A stretch of DNA of 52,311 nucleotides from Treponema sp. (GTDB taxonomy: Bacteria; Spirochaetota; Spirochaetia; Treponematales; Breznakiellaceae): positions 1 to 52,311 of the forward strand of contig JAISBN010000087.1 in the NCBI GenBank assembly GCA_031266175.1, given 5' to 3'. The position numbers and the translations under genes were made by a program. The notes under the pieces were generated by a model. The model was not told where the DNA came from and did no database searches. It was given only the letters and a program-made list of their open reading frames with translations. The first letter of the stretch is position 1. Each line of letters begins with the position of its first letter. Shown here piece by piece: positions 9,125 through 18,759 of this stretch.

Positions 9125-10651
9125 ATGGAAAGAATGGATCTTATGAAGAAGCTTTCAAGTAAAAATTTCTTTGTTTTTAATCTGGTACTGCTGGGGGCCC
9201 TCTTTGGCTTTGCCCTGGCGTTTTTAACTTTTTCCTGTACCCAGCCGGGCAACAAAGCCCAGGCCCAGGGGGCGTCCACGGTGGTCGTACCCCAGGATGC
9301 CCTTTCGGCGGCGGAAAATCTCCAGACCGCGTTCCGGGCAATTTCGGACAAGGTGCTGCCCTCGGTGGTGGAGCTGAAGACCGTATCGATCCGCCGCCAG
9401 CAGGTTCCCAATTTTAACGGCATCCCCTGGGAATTTTTCTTTGGTCGCCCCGAAGAACGAGAAGACGGAAACAGGGAACGGGAATTCCGGTCCCAGGGAC
9501 TGGGGTCGGGGATCATAGTCCGTAAGGTCAACGGTTCCGGCTCAAAGCCCGCTACCTATTATGTCCTTACCAATTACCATGTGGTGGGGGACGCCAATGA
9601 AATTTCCGTAGCCTTAAACGACGGCGCCGAATATCCCGCGGAACTGGTGGGCAAGGACGAACGGAAGGATCTGGCCATGGTTTCTTTTCAGTGCGGCGAC
9701 GATCTGCCCCTGGCGGTGCTGGGCGACTCGGAATCGGTCATGGTCGGGGACTGGGCTATTGCCATCGGAAACCCCCTCGGTTTTATGTCGTCCATGACCA
9801 TGGGCATCGTCAGCGCGGTGGGAAGAACCGGGGGGCCGGCGGGCAACATCAACGACTTTATCCAGACCGACACCTCCATTAACCAGGGGAATTCCGGCGG
9901 CGCCCTGGTCAATATCCGGGGCGAGGTAATCGGGATTAATACCTGGATTGCTTCCAGTTCCGGCGGCGGCTCCGTGGGACTGGGTTTTGCCATTCCCATC
10001 AATAACGCAAAACGTTCCATCGACGAGTTTATCAACAAGGGTGAAATCAGCTACGGCTGGCTGGGGGTATCCCTGATCGATCCTGACCGGGAAGTGATCC
10101 AGGCCTTAAACCTTTCCGGAAAACGGGGCGCCCTGGTTTCGCAGATGTTCCTTGGTTCCCCGGCGGAACGGGGCGGCATTCAGCCCGGCGACTTTATTAC
10201 CGCCCTGAACAGCAGGGAAGTGCGGGGGATGAATCAGCTTACCCTGATGGTAGGGGAATTGCAGCCCGGTGAGCGGGCGAATTTCCAGGTGATCCGGGAC
10301 GGCGTTCAGCGGAACATACAGGTCCGCATTGAAACCCGGAGCAACAATGTGGCGGCGGAAAATTCCAAGCTCTGGCCCGGCGTCTATGTGATCCCCCTTA
10401 CCCCCTCCATCCGGGAAAGCCTTAAGCTTGACGCCAAAACCGAAGGCCTTTATGTGGGCCAGGTAATTGCCAGAAGCCCCGCCGCGGTGGTGGGCCTTTC
10501 CCGGCAGGATATTATTACCGCGGTAAACGGGGAAAAGGTAAAGGACCTTGCCTCCTTCTATAAGGTCATGCGCGAAAAGGCGGGCAGGGACATCTGGTTT
10601 GACGTTATGCGGGGGGATTCAACCCTGGAAACTCCCAAGTACAAACGGTAA
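9125..10651 (+). CDS. Periplasmic serine protease of the HtrA/DegP/DegQ family, trypsin domain plus two PDZ domains
   Basis: Signal anchor; catalytic NYHVVGDA, DLAMV, QGNSGGALVN; tandem PDZ. Confidence 0.93.
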   Translation: MERMDLMKKLSSKNFFVFNLVLLGALFGFALAFLTFSCTQPGNKAQAQGASTVVVPQDALSAAENLQTAFRAISDKVLPSVVELKTVSIRRQQVPNFNGIPWEFFFGRPEEREDGNREREFRSQGLGSGIIVRKVNGSGSKPATYYVLTNYHVVGDANEISVALNDGAEYPAELVGKDERKDLAMVSFQCGDDLPLAVLGDSESVMVGDWAIAIGNPLGFMSSMTMGIVSAVGRTGGPAGNINDFIQTDTSINQGNSGGALVNIRGEVIGINTWIASSSGGGSVGLGFAIPINNAKRSIDEFINKGEISYGWLGVSLIDPDREVIQALNLSGKRGALVSQMFLGSPAERGGIQPGDFITALNSREVRGMNQLTLMVGELQPGERANFQVIRDGVQRNIQVRIETRSNNVAAENSKLWPGVYVIPLTPSIRESLKLDAKTEGLYVGQVIARSPAAVVGLSRQDIITAVNGEKVKDLASFYKVMREKAGRDIWFDVMRGDSTLETPKYKR

Positions 10652-10743
10652 AAGCCAGGAGGGGGAGCGCCTTTTTTGTAAAAGCCCGCAAATGCCGCCG
10701 GGGCTTTACCGTTGCCGGCGGGCTGCTCCCCCTGGCTCCATAA

Positions 10744-10776
10744 AATGTTCTGCTTTTGTACCAAAAGCAGAACATT
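10744..10776. terminator. Perfect 15-bp inverted repeat between convergent genes, possible bidirectional terminator or palindromic element
   Basis: AATGTTCTGCTTTTG-TAC-CAAAAGCAGAACATT. Confidence 0.65.
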
Positions 10777-10824
10777 GTTATTCCGCCACCCCCACGTCTG
10801 CCTTCAGGCAGGCTATGTTTTCCC

Positions 10825-11934
10825 TTACTTTCCTTCCAGTTTTTTTAGCATTAAAAGAAATTCAGCCCCGCCTATGGTTCCGGTTCCGTTAAAATTTCTC
10901 CCGTCCCTCAGGGCCATGAATTCCCGTTCAATACAGCCTAACACCGCGTCGAAAAAGATCGACCGCCGGAGCAGATCCGGAATGGGGCTTCTGTCGGGGT
11001 AACGGGAAGAGTACCGGGTTAAGATGCTTTTGTCCGCCCGGTTTTCCGCCAGAAGCCGCCAAAGGTACCAGGCCGCGCCGGAACGGAATACCGTATCATA
11101 GACGGCCGGCGGGACCGTAAAGGCGGAAACATCGACGGCGGAAATATCCTGGCCCGGGGGTATCACGGAATTCTGTACCAACAGGGCAAACAAATCGGCG
11201 GCGCTGAGAGATGTTTCCCCTTCGGCAAAGTAGAGCAGCGCCGTTTCGGTTCTGCTGAGGGTAATCGCGTCCTCCCAGGTAATGGAACTTTTAAGGCCTA
11301 TCTCCGCGGTTTGGGGGGAAGTTCCCGGATCAAGGTTACGAAGCTGCCAGGCGGCGTTTCTCACGTCCCCGTAGGTGCTGCGGTAGACGGGGCCAAGCCG
11401 GGGGAGCGCGCTGTCAAAGGCGGCTACCGCTTCACGGTAGTTTTTTTGCTCCATCCGAATCCTGCCCAGCTCTATGTGGAATTCCGCTTCCCGGCCGAGA
11501 AAGCCCCCGCCCCGGGCTTCGGTTAAAGATTCCTCGCAGAGGGAACTTCGTTTTTCAGGGTCCCCTTCCAGCCGGATGGCAAGAACCCGCCCTTCAATAC
11601 TGCCGGGATAAAGGGATTCCGCTTTCTTAAACTGGGCTTCGGCTTCCCTGGTTTTTCCCTCTATAAGGAAAAGCCTGCCCGACCACGCGGCGACCCTGCC
11701 TTCAAAGGAACGGTTTTTGATGTTGTTTTTTTCCAGATCGCCGATTTTTTTTCTGGCCGTATCGACGGCGCTTTTTTCCGCTTCCCTGTCCAGGGGAACA
11801 ATAAATTCCGCCAGCCCCGCTTCGTCCCCGCCGGAACTATAGAGCAGATCCCTCTGTAAACTCTGGCAGCCTGCCAGCAGCAGAACAGCTATCACGGGAA
11901 AAAGCGGAAACGATCTGCGGATAAGCCTGGTCAT
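10825..11934 (-). CDS. Lipoprotein with TPR-like helical repeats
   Basis: Lipobox VLLLAGCQS; helical repeat-like EAQFKKAESLYPGSIEGR. Confidence 0.65.
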   Translation of the reverse strand: MTRLIRRSFPLFPVIAVLLLAGCQSLQRDLLYSSGGDEAGLAEFIVPLDREAEKSAVDTARKKIGDLEKNNIKNRSFEGRVAAWSGRLFLIEGKTREAEAQFKKAESLYPGSIEGRVLAIRLEGDPEKRSSLCEESLTEARGGGFLGREAEFHIELGRIRMEQKNYREAVAAFDSALPRLGPVYRSTYGDVRNAAWQLRNLDPGTSPQTAEIGLKSSITWEDAITLSRTETALLYFAEGETSLSAADLFALLVQNSVIPPGQDISAVDVSAFTVPPAVYDTVFRSGAAWYLWRLLAENRADKSILTRYSSRYPDRSPIPDLLRRSIFFDAVLGCIEREFMALRDGRNFNGTGTIGGAEFLLMLKKLEGK

Positions 11935-11989
11935 ACGATCCTCCTGCCTATGGGCCTTTTAAAAACCCCGGTTTTTAAAGGTTTTCTTA

Positions 11990-14698
11990 CTATTGTTTAA
12001 ATCTCCAGCGGTAGAGTTTGTTGTCCATCCCCGCGGCGGCGCAGTCTATGGTACCGTCGGCGTCCAGATCCGCAAAGGCGGGCCTGCCCCAGGCGGTGAG
12101 GGGGAACCCTTCGATGGATATAAGATTTCGGGAATACCCGTAAATAGCGTTCCCTTCTCCGGAAATGAAAATTTCCGGGATGCCGTCTTTATCCACGTCG
12201 GCGGTCATGATACAGCCCTCTTCCCTGACGGTTAAGTCCGGCGCCTGCTGTTCCGCCGTACGGCCGTCCAGATCCACCCGGAACAGGGAACCTTGTTCCG
12301 CCGCCGCCCACAGATATTTGCCGTCCCAGACCGGCTGCAGGTAAAACACCCCCGGCAGTTCCAGGGGAAAACCGGGAAGGACGGAACCCTGTTCGGTGTA
12401 GACCGAAAGTTCCCCCGCCATGGTGATAAAGGCGACCAGGGTTCCGGAGGACCGGCCGTTCAAACCGGGATTCTGGCCGCCGCTTAAGCCGGAGTCCCGA
12501 AACAGCAGGGGGGAGCCATAGGCTATGCCCGATGCATAAAGGGGCCAGGCTTCATGGGGACTACCGCCGGTATTGCAGAGGTAGATTTCTCCCAGGAAGC
12601 TCTTGGGATACAGAGTCATGAAAGAGTCCCCCCCAAAAGAGGGCGGAGACAGGATAGGGGAGTCGAACTCCGTTTCAAGTTTAACAATACGGGCGGAACT
12701 GTCTATGGTGTACAGAACCCCCCGGCCGCCGGCTTCTTCCACGGGAAGGTAGATCCTGCCGTCCCATGCGGCGGGGGCGCAGCTGAGTTTAAGCCCCGTA
12801 ATGACCGGGAAGGGAGGCGAAGGTTCCATGTTTCCGTTGACTAATGTTACAAGCCCCCGGGAACTCACCACCCAGGCGGCGCTTTCTTTCATGGTCCTTG
12901 GCGAAAGCCCTTCCGCCGGAAGCACCCAGACCGGATCTTCTCCCCTGAGTTCGTAAATTTTGTGATCCGCGGGATTTACCGACAGGGCGTCGGCGCCCCG
13001 GGAAACGAGCAGCCTGCTTTCGCTGCCGCCCTTGTTCAGCACCGAGTAGACCGCATTGCCCGTTCTGCCGCCCAGGGCAATGGGATACCCCGGTACGCTT
13101 TCAAGTCCCTTGACGGATCCCGGTTCCGCCGACAGGGTCAGGGTCAGGACCTTGTCCTTGATCCTGACCCGCATCAAGCCCTGACGGTACATTCTGAGGA
13201 TTGACGCCGGAGCGCTTCCTCCCTTCAGGAAAAAAGGCAGGGACCGGTTCAGTGAATAGAAGAGCGAAAGCGACGCGTTGCCGGAACCGGAATCGGCCGG
13301 CGAGAACAGGCTGCTGTTCTCATCACTGTTGGTAAGTTTATGCCAGATATCGGTCTTTGCCAAAAGCTGATTCTGTTGACCGGCCGTTACCACGGCCAGG
13401 ATGTTCTCGGGTGATTCGGAAACCAAAAGCCAATCTTCATGAACCGTGTAGTACGGCTCGGGCAGCCGGACGTCAACAAGACGGAGGATACCGTCCACAA
13501 AAGCCGGCAGTTCCATCTGGGGTATGCGGTTTCCGTCCAGCACCAGACGGGTATCTTCCCGTAAAAAGATAGAACGGAAGGCTTTGTTAAACACCGCCTG
13601 CCGCTTTGTTTCGTCCGTGACTTTTACCGCAAAGACCGGCGCGGGCCGGTCCTCAAGGCCGAAGACGGCAAATTCGTCGCCGGTCCAGGAATACAGAATA
13701 TCGTCCAGGGTTAAGCCCAGCAGGGCTTTGGCGGCCCGGTCGGCGGTAACCAGGGTATTCTCAAGGCCGTCCTGTACTTCCGCCGCCGCCGCCAGCAGTT
13801 CCCGAAAGGTCAAAGAAGAAAGGGCGGTACAGTACTGGGTTGTATCGGGCAGGATGTTTGCCAGGGACGGAGGAACCGAATTTTTGGAGAGCACCGTTTC
13901 AAAGGCCCCGCTGTCCGTATCCACCGGGGTAACGATGCTGATATCCAGCTGCTTCGGTTCAATGACAATGCCCGTCTCGATAAAATTCGGGAGCTTTAAC
14001 ATGGTAAAGGCCCGGGTTAACAGGGGATTGTTTTCCCCCAGGACGGAAGTAAGGGTTGTGGACGACAGGAGCAGGGAAATATCCTGCTTTTTCATGGTAA
14101 AGACTTTTTTTTCCGCGCTGGTACCGGGTAAAAGGGCTTCGGCAAACAGCGCTTCGTCATTGGAAAAAACCAGCAGGTTCCGTTTGCGGCTGATGTAAAA
14201 AACCGAATCACCGGAACGGTATTCAAAACGGCCTTCCGCATACCGCAGTTCTTCCGGTACTTTGGCGGAGCGGGTTATCAGGGGAAGGAAGCGCAGCAGG
14301 GGCGCCGCAAAGGCCGAGTCCCACGCGGCGATCAGTGCGCCCTTCCGGAAGGGGGTATCGAGCAGGGCGGCGGAAAGGGAACCCCGGAACATAAAGCGGA
14401 ACCAGGGTTTCCGGAGGATCCCGCTTTCCTTAACGCGGCTTAAAACCGGAGTAAGGGAAGCCAGCGCGGGATTAACCATCAGCTCCGGCAGGGATTCGTG
14501 TTCCAGAATTTTGGACCCCAGCTCCACCGGGGCGGGAATCTCCGCGTACAGGGAAAAGGTATCGGGAATGGCCGACCCGGGAGAGATGCGCGTCAGAAAA
14601 AAGAACAGTTCCGCGGCCAGGGGAACGGCAATCAGAATAAAAAGAATGAAGCGGAGTAATTTAAATTTTCGTTTTTTCTTCGGCGCTTGATCCGGCAT
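11990..14698 (-). CDS. Large membrane-anchored hypothetical with C-terminal beta-propeller/FG-GAP-like repeats
   Basis: 902 aa; basic N-terminus plus one TM; C-terminal ADVDKDGIPEIFISGEGNAIYGYSR and ADLDADGTIDCAAAGMDNKLYRW. Confidence 0.65.
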   Translation of the reverse strand: MPDQAPKKKRKFKLLRFILFILIAVPLAAELFFFLTRISPGSAIPDTFSLYAEIPAPVELGSKILEHESLPELMVNPALASLTPVLSRVKESGILRKPWFRFMFRGSLSAALLDTPFRKGALIAAWDSAFAAPLLRFLPLITRSAKVPEELRYAEGRFEYRSGDSVFYISRKRNLLVFSNDEALFAEALLPGTSAEKKVFTMKKQDISLLLSSTTLTSVLGENNPLLTRAFTMLKLPNFIETGIVIEPKQLDISIVTPVDTDSGAFETVLSKNSVPPSLANILPDTTQYCTALSSLTFRELLAAAAEVQDGLENTLVTADRAAKALLGLTLDDILYSWTGDEFAVFGLEDRPAPVFAVKVTDETKRQAVFNKAFRSIFLREDTRLVLDGNRIPQMELPAFVDGILRLVDVRLPEPYYTVHEDWLLVSESPENILAVVTAGQQNQLLAKTDIWHKLTNSDENSSLFSPADSGSGNASLSLFYSLNRSLPFFLKGGSAPASILRMYRQGLMRVRIKDKVLTLTLSAEPGSVKGLESVPGYPIALGGRTGNAVYSVLNKGGSESRLLVSRGADALSVNPADHKIYELRGEDPVWVLPAEGLSPRTMKESAAWVVSSRGLVTLVNGNMEPSPPFPVITGLKLSCAPAAWDGRIYLPVEEAGGRGVLYTIDSSARIVKLETEFDSPILSPPSFGGDSFMTLYPKSFLGEIYLCNTGGSPHEAWPLYASGIAYGSPLLFRDSGLSGGQNPGLNGRSSGTLVAFITMAGELSVYTEQGSVLPGFPLELPGVFYLQPVWDGKYLWAAAEQGSLFRVDLDGRTAEQQAPDLTVREEGCIMTADVDKDGIPEIFISGEGNAIYGYSRNLISIEGFPLTAWGRPAFADLDADGTIDCAAAGMDNKLYRWRFKQ

Positions 14699-14700
14699 CG

Positions 14701-16011
14701 TTATTTTTCTCCCTGCTTTTTTATTCCCAGGTCTTTCAGCGCTTCCGCGACGGCTTCGTTCCGGGCTTTTGCTACCGCGCCGGGATGGATGGCGGAGATA
14801 GGCTCGCTGCTGCCCCCCGCTCCGGTAAGGACCGACACATGATCCGCCGGATAATGGGAAAGGGTCTGGGCAAAGGGTATAAAGAGGCTTTCAAAGTTAT
14901 CGATAAGCCATGCCGCGCGGCCCGGGGATACCGGACCCTGCCGGTTTTCTCCGAATCCTCCGGCCCCGGCTTTTCCCGCTTTGTCCCGGCCCGTCTCCTG
15001 GATGGTTTTAAGGGTTACTTCCAGCTGGTCCATTTCCGCCTTGGCTACCTGGAACCAGGAAGCTACTTCCGCCCCGGCGTTAAGCACCGCCTTTTCTTTG
15101 GCCGCCGCCGCGGGAATTAAAATTTCCGCCCGGTAGCGGTTCCGCTGTAACTCAATCTTTTGCTTTTCCGCCTCCAGTTCGGCGGTTACCCCCGACACCC
15201 TGGCCCGGGCATTAGCCGCTTCCTGTTCCACTCCCACCTGTTGGCGCTGGAGTTCTTCCGCCAGATTAACCCGTACTTCCGCCTTAAGCCGGTCCAGTTC
15301 GTTCCGCAGATTCTTCACTTCCGTTTCCGCCCGGCGCTCTTCCGCCTGTTCCGCGGCCACGGCCTTTGCTTCCGCCTGGGCTTCCCTGGCCCGGGTTTCC
15401 GCGTTGGCGGACTGGATCCGCTTAAGAAGCGCGATATAAAGGTCCGGCTCTTCAACGCCGGGAAGCCGGTGATCGTCCACATCGGCGATGTTCATGGTGG
15501 TGATCTCCAGTCCGATATTTTCCAGGTCGTTCTTGCAGACATTGATCATCCGGGATACCAGAACATCCTTGTCCTTCATTACCTGTTCGGGGGTCATGCT
15601 GGCGATGGAATCCCGCAGATGTCCCTCGATGATGTCCCCGGCAATGGTCGCCAGTTCTTTCCGGTCCGCCGCCAGGTTAAGAATCCGGGTAACGGCATGG
15701 GACCGGCCCGTTTCGTTTCCCGCGATGGCAAAAGACACGGTGGCCTTGACGTTCAGGGGAACGATCCCCGCGGCAATGGCGGAATCCACCACCACTTCAA
15801 TAGTGATGGGAGTCAGGTCGAATTTGCTAAACCGCTGGACCAGGGGGATCACAAAAGCCCGGCCTCCGGAAAAGGTCCTGAATCCCTTGGGCCGTCCCGA
15901 ACCGGTGACCACCCCCAGTTCATTGCCTCCCACGATTTTCATGTTGGTGATAAGCTGAATGATGATGGTAATTCCGGTCAGTCCTCCCAGAACGATGGCA
16001 AAGAAAATCAT
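14701..16011 (-). CDS. Flotillin-like SPFH/Band 7 protein
   Basis: N-terminal TM, SPFH domain, long Ala/Glu coiled-coil (ETRAREAQAEAKAVAAEQAEERR). Confidence 0.88.
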   Translation of the reverse strand: MIFFAIVLGGLTGITIIIQLITNMKIVGGNELGVVTGSGRPKGFRTFSGGRAFVIPLVQRFSKFDLTPITIEVVVDSAIAAGIVPLNVKATVSFAIAGNETGRSHAVTRILNLAADRKELATIAGDIIEGHLRDSIASMTPEQVMKDKDVLVSRMINVCKNDLENIGLEITTMNIADVDDHRLPGVEEPDLYIALLKRIQSANAETRAREAQAEAKAVAAEQAEERRAETEVKNLRNELDRLKAEVRVNLAEELQRQQVGVEQEAANARARVSGVTAELEAEKQKIELQRNRYRAEILIPAAAAKEKAVLNAGAEVASWFQVAKAEMDQLEVTLKTIQETGRDKAGKAGAGGFGENRQGPVSPGRAAWLIDNFESLFIPFAQTLSHYPADHVSVLTGAGGSSEPISAIHPGAVAKARNEAVAEALKDLGIKKQGEK

Positions 16012-17324
16012 TGGGCGCCTCCTGCTTCGGGCATAATCAGGGACTTTACGTCTACCCCCAGGGCAGAGGCAAAGGTTTTAAGAAAATCGGCAAAGGCCCG
16101 GGGGCCCCGGTTTACCGCGCCGGAAAAACCTTCGTCATCGTTCATCACGACATAGTTGTCTACTTTGACGTTCCGGGCGGCCTTTATATAGGTTTCGTAG
16201 AGCAGGGGCAGCTTTTCCTGGAGGAACAGCACGGCCTGGGCGTCGCTGCCGTATGCGGCTAAAAGGGCGGTTTTGGTTTTAAGGATTTCGTTCCGGGCGG
16301 CCCGCCTGATGGCCACCGCTTTCTGTTCGCCTTCGGCGATGATCCTCGCTTCCTCTTCCAGGGCTTCCGCCTCCAGGGTTACCGCCGTCTGGTTTTTAAG
16401 TTTTTGCAGTTCCACCAGCATCTTCTGAACCCCGGCTTCTCCGGAGTTGGCCGCTTCGGCGATGGCCTGATCGGCCTTGAAAGAAGCTTCCTTAATAAGC
16501 CCCGCGGACTCCCGGCGGTATACTTCCAGTTCCCGCCGGGCAACGATGATCGCTTCGTCCGCCTTGTTCCGGGCAACTTCAATGCGGCGGTGGGCGTCAC
16601 TTTCCGCCTGTTCCGCAATGGCCCGCAGCCGGGATTCTTCTATTTCAACCTGCCGCCGTTTTTCCGCCAGGGTTTTCTGCGCCAGGTTGGCGATATAATT
16701 CGAGGTGTCCCAGATTTTCTGCAGGGACACGGAAACCACCTTCATCCCGAAGGAATGAAGGTCCGAGTTGATGTCGGCCAGCAGCTCCGCCCGGAACTGG
16801 GCTCGTTCACCGATATTGCTGTCGTCCCCCGTTTCCCCCGCGTCTTCCATGCCGATAGCCTGGAGGGGCGTGGCCTTGTTCAGCGCGCCGCGAAAGTTTC
16901 CCACCAGGGTCTGCTGGACCTGATCGTGAATCTGCCGGCTGTCCTTTCCCATCAGCCGTTCAACGGCGCTGTAGAGCATCGCCTCGTCGTCATCGTCGAT
17001 ACAGACGCAGGCGGTGGCGTCGGCTCCCACGGTAATCCCGTTGGCGCTGTTCACCCCCTCCACCCGGACATTGATGGGAAACACGTCCAGGTCCAGGGAA
17101 CCGATGGCCTGGAAGTAGGGGATGACCGTGGTACGGCCCCGGTTGACGGAAAAGCCGAAGTTTTTGCCGTTCCGCCTTGTTTTACGGCCCGTGACTACCA
17201 TGATTCGGTCGGGCAGCGATACGTGGATGATTGATTTGAGGAGGGCGATAAGGACAATAAACGCCAGTATTCCCAGCCCGCCGAAAATCAGGCCGTAAGC
17301 GTTTTCCCAGAACATGTTCCACAT
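16008..17324 (-). CDS. Second flotillin-like SPFH/Band 7 protein
   Basis: IALLKSIIHVSLPDRIMVVTGRK; coiled-coil LAEKRRQVEIEESRLRAIAEQAESDAHRRIEVARNKADEA; 4-bp overlap with the other flotillin gene. Confidence 0.88.
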   Translation of the reverse strand: MWNMFWENAYGLIFGGLGILAFIVLIALLKSIIHVSLPDRIMVVTGRKTRRNGKNFGFSVNRGRTTVIPYFQAIGSLDLDVFPINVRVEGVNSANGITVGADATACVCIDDDDEAMLYSAVERLMGKDSRQIHDQVQQTLVGNFRGALNKATPLQAIGMEDAGETGDDSNIGERAQFRAELLADINSDLHSFGMKVVSVSLQKIWDTSNYIANLAQKTLAEKRRQVEIEESRLRAIAEQAESDAHRRIEVARNKADEAIIVARRELEVYRRESAGLIKEASFKADQAIAEAANSGEAGVQKMLVELQKLKNQTAVTLEAEALEEEARIIAEGEQKAVAIRRAARNEILKTKTALLAAYGSDAQAVLFLQEKLPLLYETYIKAARNVKVDNYVVMNDDEGFSGAVNRGPRAFADFLKTFASALGVDVKSLIMPEAGGAQ

Positions 17325-17442
17325 GGAATCCTCCTTATAATAACTTTTCCCGCCGCCGGACGGCGTTTACCTTCGGCCGGGCATGAAGGCAAAGTGTTCA
17401 GGTGACAGTCTTGCCCATCTTGAGAGGCCGCCGCTTTCCCCG

Positions 17443-18120
17443 TTACTCAAGGGGCTCAACCCAGTATACATCATTATCGTATTCAACGATACGGACCGTT
17501 TTCCCCTTGGGAAGCTGTACCCCGGCATCCCGGCACCGGACGTAAAGTTCCGTTTCCCTGCCAAACTGCCGTACCGCGGCTTTGGAAATTTGTCCCCCCT
17601 CCAGGGGAAGGAGCAGGACCCCCGTTTCCATCAGAAATTCATCGGGCTTGATGGAAGAATCCAGGTCCCGCCGGATAAACCGGCGGAGGAGCCGGGCAAA
17701 GACCGCTATGAGCGATCCCATGACACAGGCCCAGACCAGGCCCCCGGTCCGGGAAAGGCCGGTAAACCAGGCAAAAAGTCCCGTGGGGCCAAAGCCCAGG
17801 GAAAAGTATACCACGGTCCGCAGCAGCCCCATGACGGCCGTTAGCGCCCTGACGCCGGCGTCCCCGGGACTGAGGTAGGAACCGTGGTCATGGTCCGCGT
17901 TATCCCCTCGGGAGTCGTTATGCCCGCCCGGGCCATGATAGCCGCCACCGGCGCCGTCGTCCGTATGTCCGGCGCCGTGATCGCCGGCGTCCGCATAATC
18001 GTCCGCGTGTCCGTCATGACCATGCCCGCCGGCGTGGTCCAGGATTCCCAGGAAATCGATAACGGTAACCCCTATCCCAAAAACGGTCAGGGCGGAATAG
18101 AGGATAAATAAATTTCCCAT
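17443..18120 (-). CDS. NfeD-like membrane protein with a His/Asp/Gly-rich segment
   Basis: Hydrophobic helices and OB-like C-terminus (VGTAVRQFGRETELYVRC-like KAAVRQFGRETELYVRCRDAGVQLPKGKTVRIVEYDNDVYWVEPL); DHAGGHGHDGHADDYADAGDHGAGHTDDG segment; downstream of flotillin genes in the same orientation cluster. Confidence 0.6.
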   Translation of the reverse strand: MGNLFILYSALTVFGIGVTVIDFLGILDHAGGHGHDGHADDYADAGDHGAGHTDDGAGGGYHGPGGHNDSRGDNADHDHGSYLSPGDAGVRALTAVMGLLRTVVYFSLGFGPTGLFAWFTGLSRTGGLVWACVMGSLIAVFARLLRRFIRRDLDSSIKPDEFLMETGVLLLPLEGGQISKAAVRQFGRETELYVRCRDAGVQLPKGKTVRIVEYDNDVYWVEPLE

Positions 18121-18316
18121 GGGGGTATACTATCCAATTACCGGGGTACTATCAATGGCGAAGGCGGTTACCATGGTATCAGGCCGCCCGCCCGGCGGCC
18201 GGGTCCCGGCGCGAAAGGCGGCGGGGGAAGATGGGTGTATACCAAATATACCGATACGCCGTAGGCAGTCAAGGAAACCGGCGGCCGGGCACATGCCGGT
18301 GTTATCGGATGCCGGT

Positions 18317-18670
18317 TTAATAGTTATTGTAATCCAAAGATTCAACAATAACTTTCTTGACAGCGGACACCAAATGTGAAGCAATTTCTTTTTTGATATC
18401 CACAGGAAGACTTTTGAGGCAATCTTTCGTGGTGACTTCTCTTTTTCCCGGTGTTTTGCCGGGGTCTTCAATAAATAGGCGAAAAGAATCTACCCGCAGA
18501 GCGGTGGCAATTTTTTCTATTTTCTCGAAAGAGGGTATCCGTCTTCCCATTTCGATCTCACTTATATAGTTGCCGCTTGAATCACATAATTCGGCAAGGG
18601 CCATTTGGGATATTCCTAATTTATTCCTGTAGTTTTTGACATTTTGGATAAAAATTTCCTGTAAGCGCAT
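18317..18670 (-). CDS. XRE-family HTH transcriptional regulator
   Basis: NVKNYRNKLGISQMALAELCDSSGNYISEIEMGRRIPSFEKIEKIATALRV, classic XRE/Cro HTH. Confidence 0.9.
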   Translation of the reverse strand: MRLQEIFIQNVKNYRNKLGISQMALAELCDSSGNYISEIEMGRRIPSFEKIEKIATALRVDSFRLFIEDPGKTPGKREVTTKDCLKSLPVDIKKEIASHLVSAVKKVIVESLDYNNY

Positions 18671-18676
18671 AACTAT

Positions 18677-18689
18677 AGTCTAATAGACA
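18677..18689. promoter_or_regulatory. Operator-like palindrome O1 (aGTCTAATAGACa)
   Basis: GTC-N5-GAC palindrome centred at 18683 in the divergent intergenic region. Confidence 0.65.
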
Positions 18690-18711
18690 AGTACGGCTAA
18701 TATAATTCAAC

Positions 18712-18724
18712 TGTCCTATTGACA
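18712..18724. promoter_or_regulatory. Operator-like palindrome O2 (TGTCCTATTGACA), overlaps the -35 box
   Basis: GTC-N5-GAC centred at 18718; includes TTGACA (18719-18724). Confidence 0.7.
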
Positions 18725-18747
18725 TATTTAACGGCTTCAATTATACT
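18719..18747 (+). promoter_or_regulatory. Sigma70-type promoter of the glycosyltransferase gene
   Basis: TTGACA (18719-18724), 17-bp spacer, TATACT (18742-18747). Confidence 0.75.
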
Positions 18748-18759
18748 GTCTATCAGACA
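18747..18759. promoter_or_regulatory. Operator-like palindrome O3 (TGTCTATCAGACA), overlaps -10 end, predicted TSS and first base of ATG
   Basis: Perfect 5-bp arms, centred at 18753. Confidence 0.7.
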
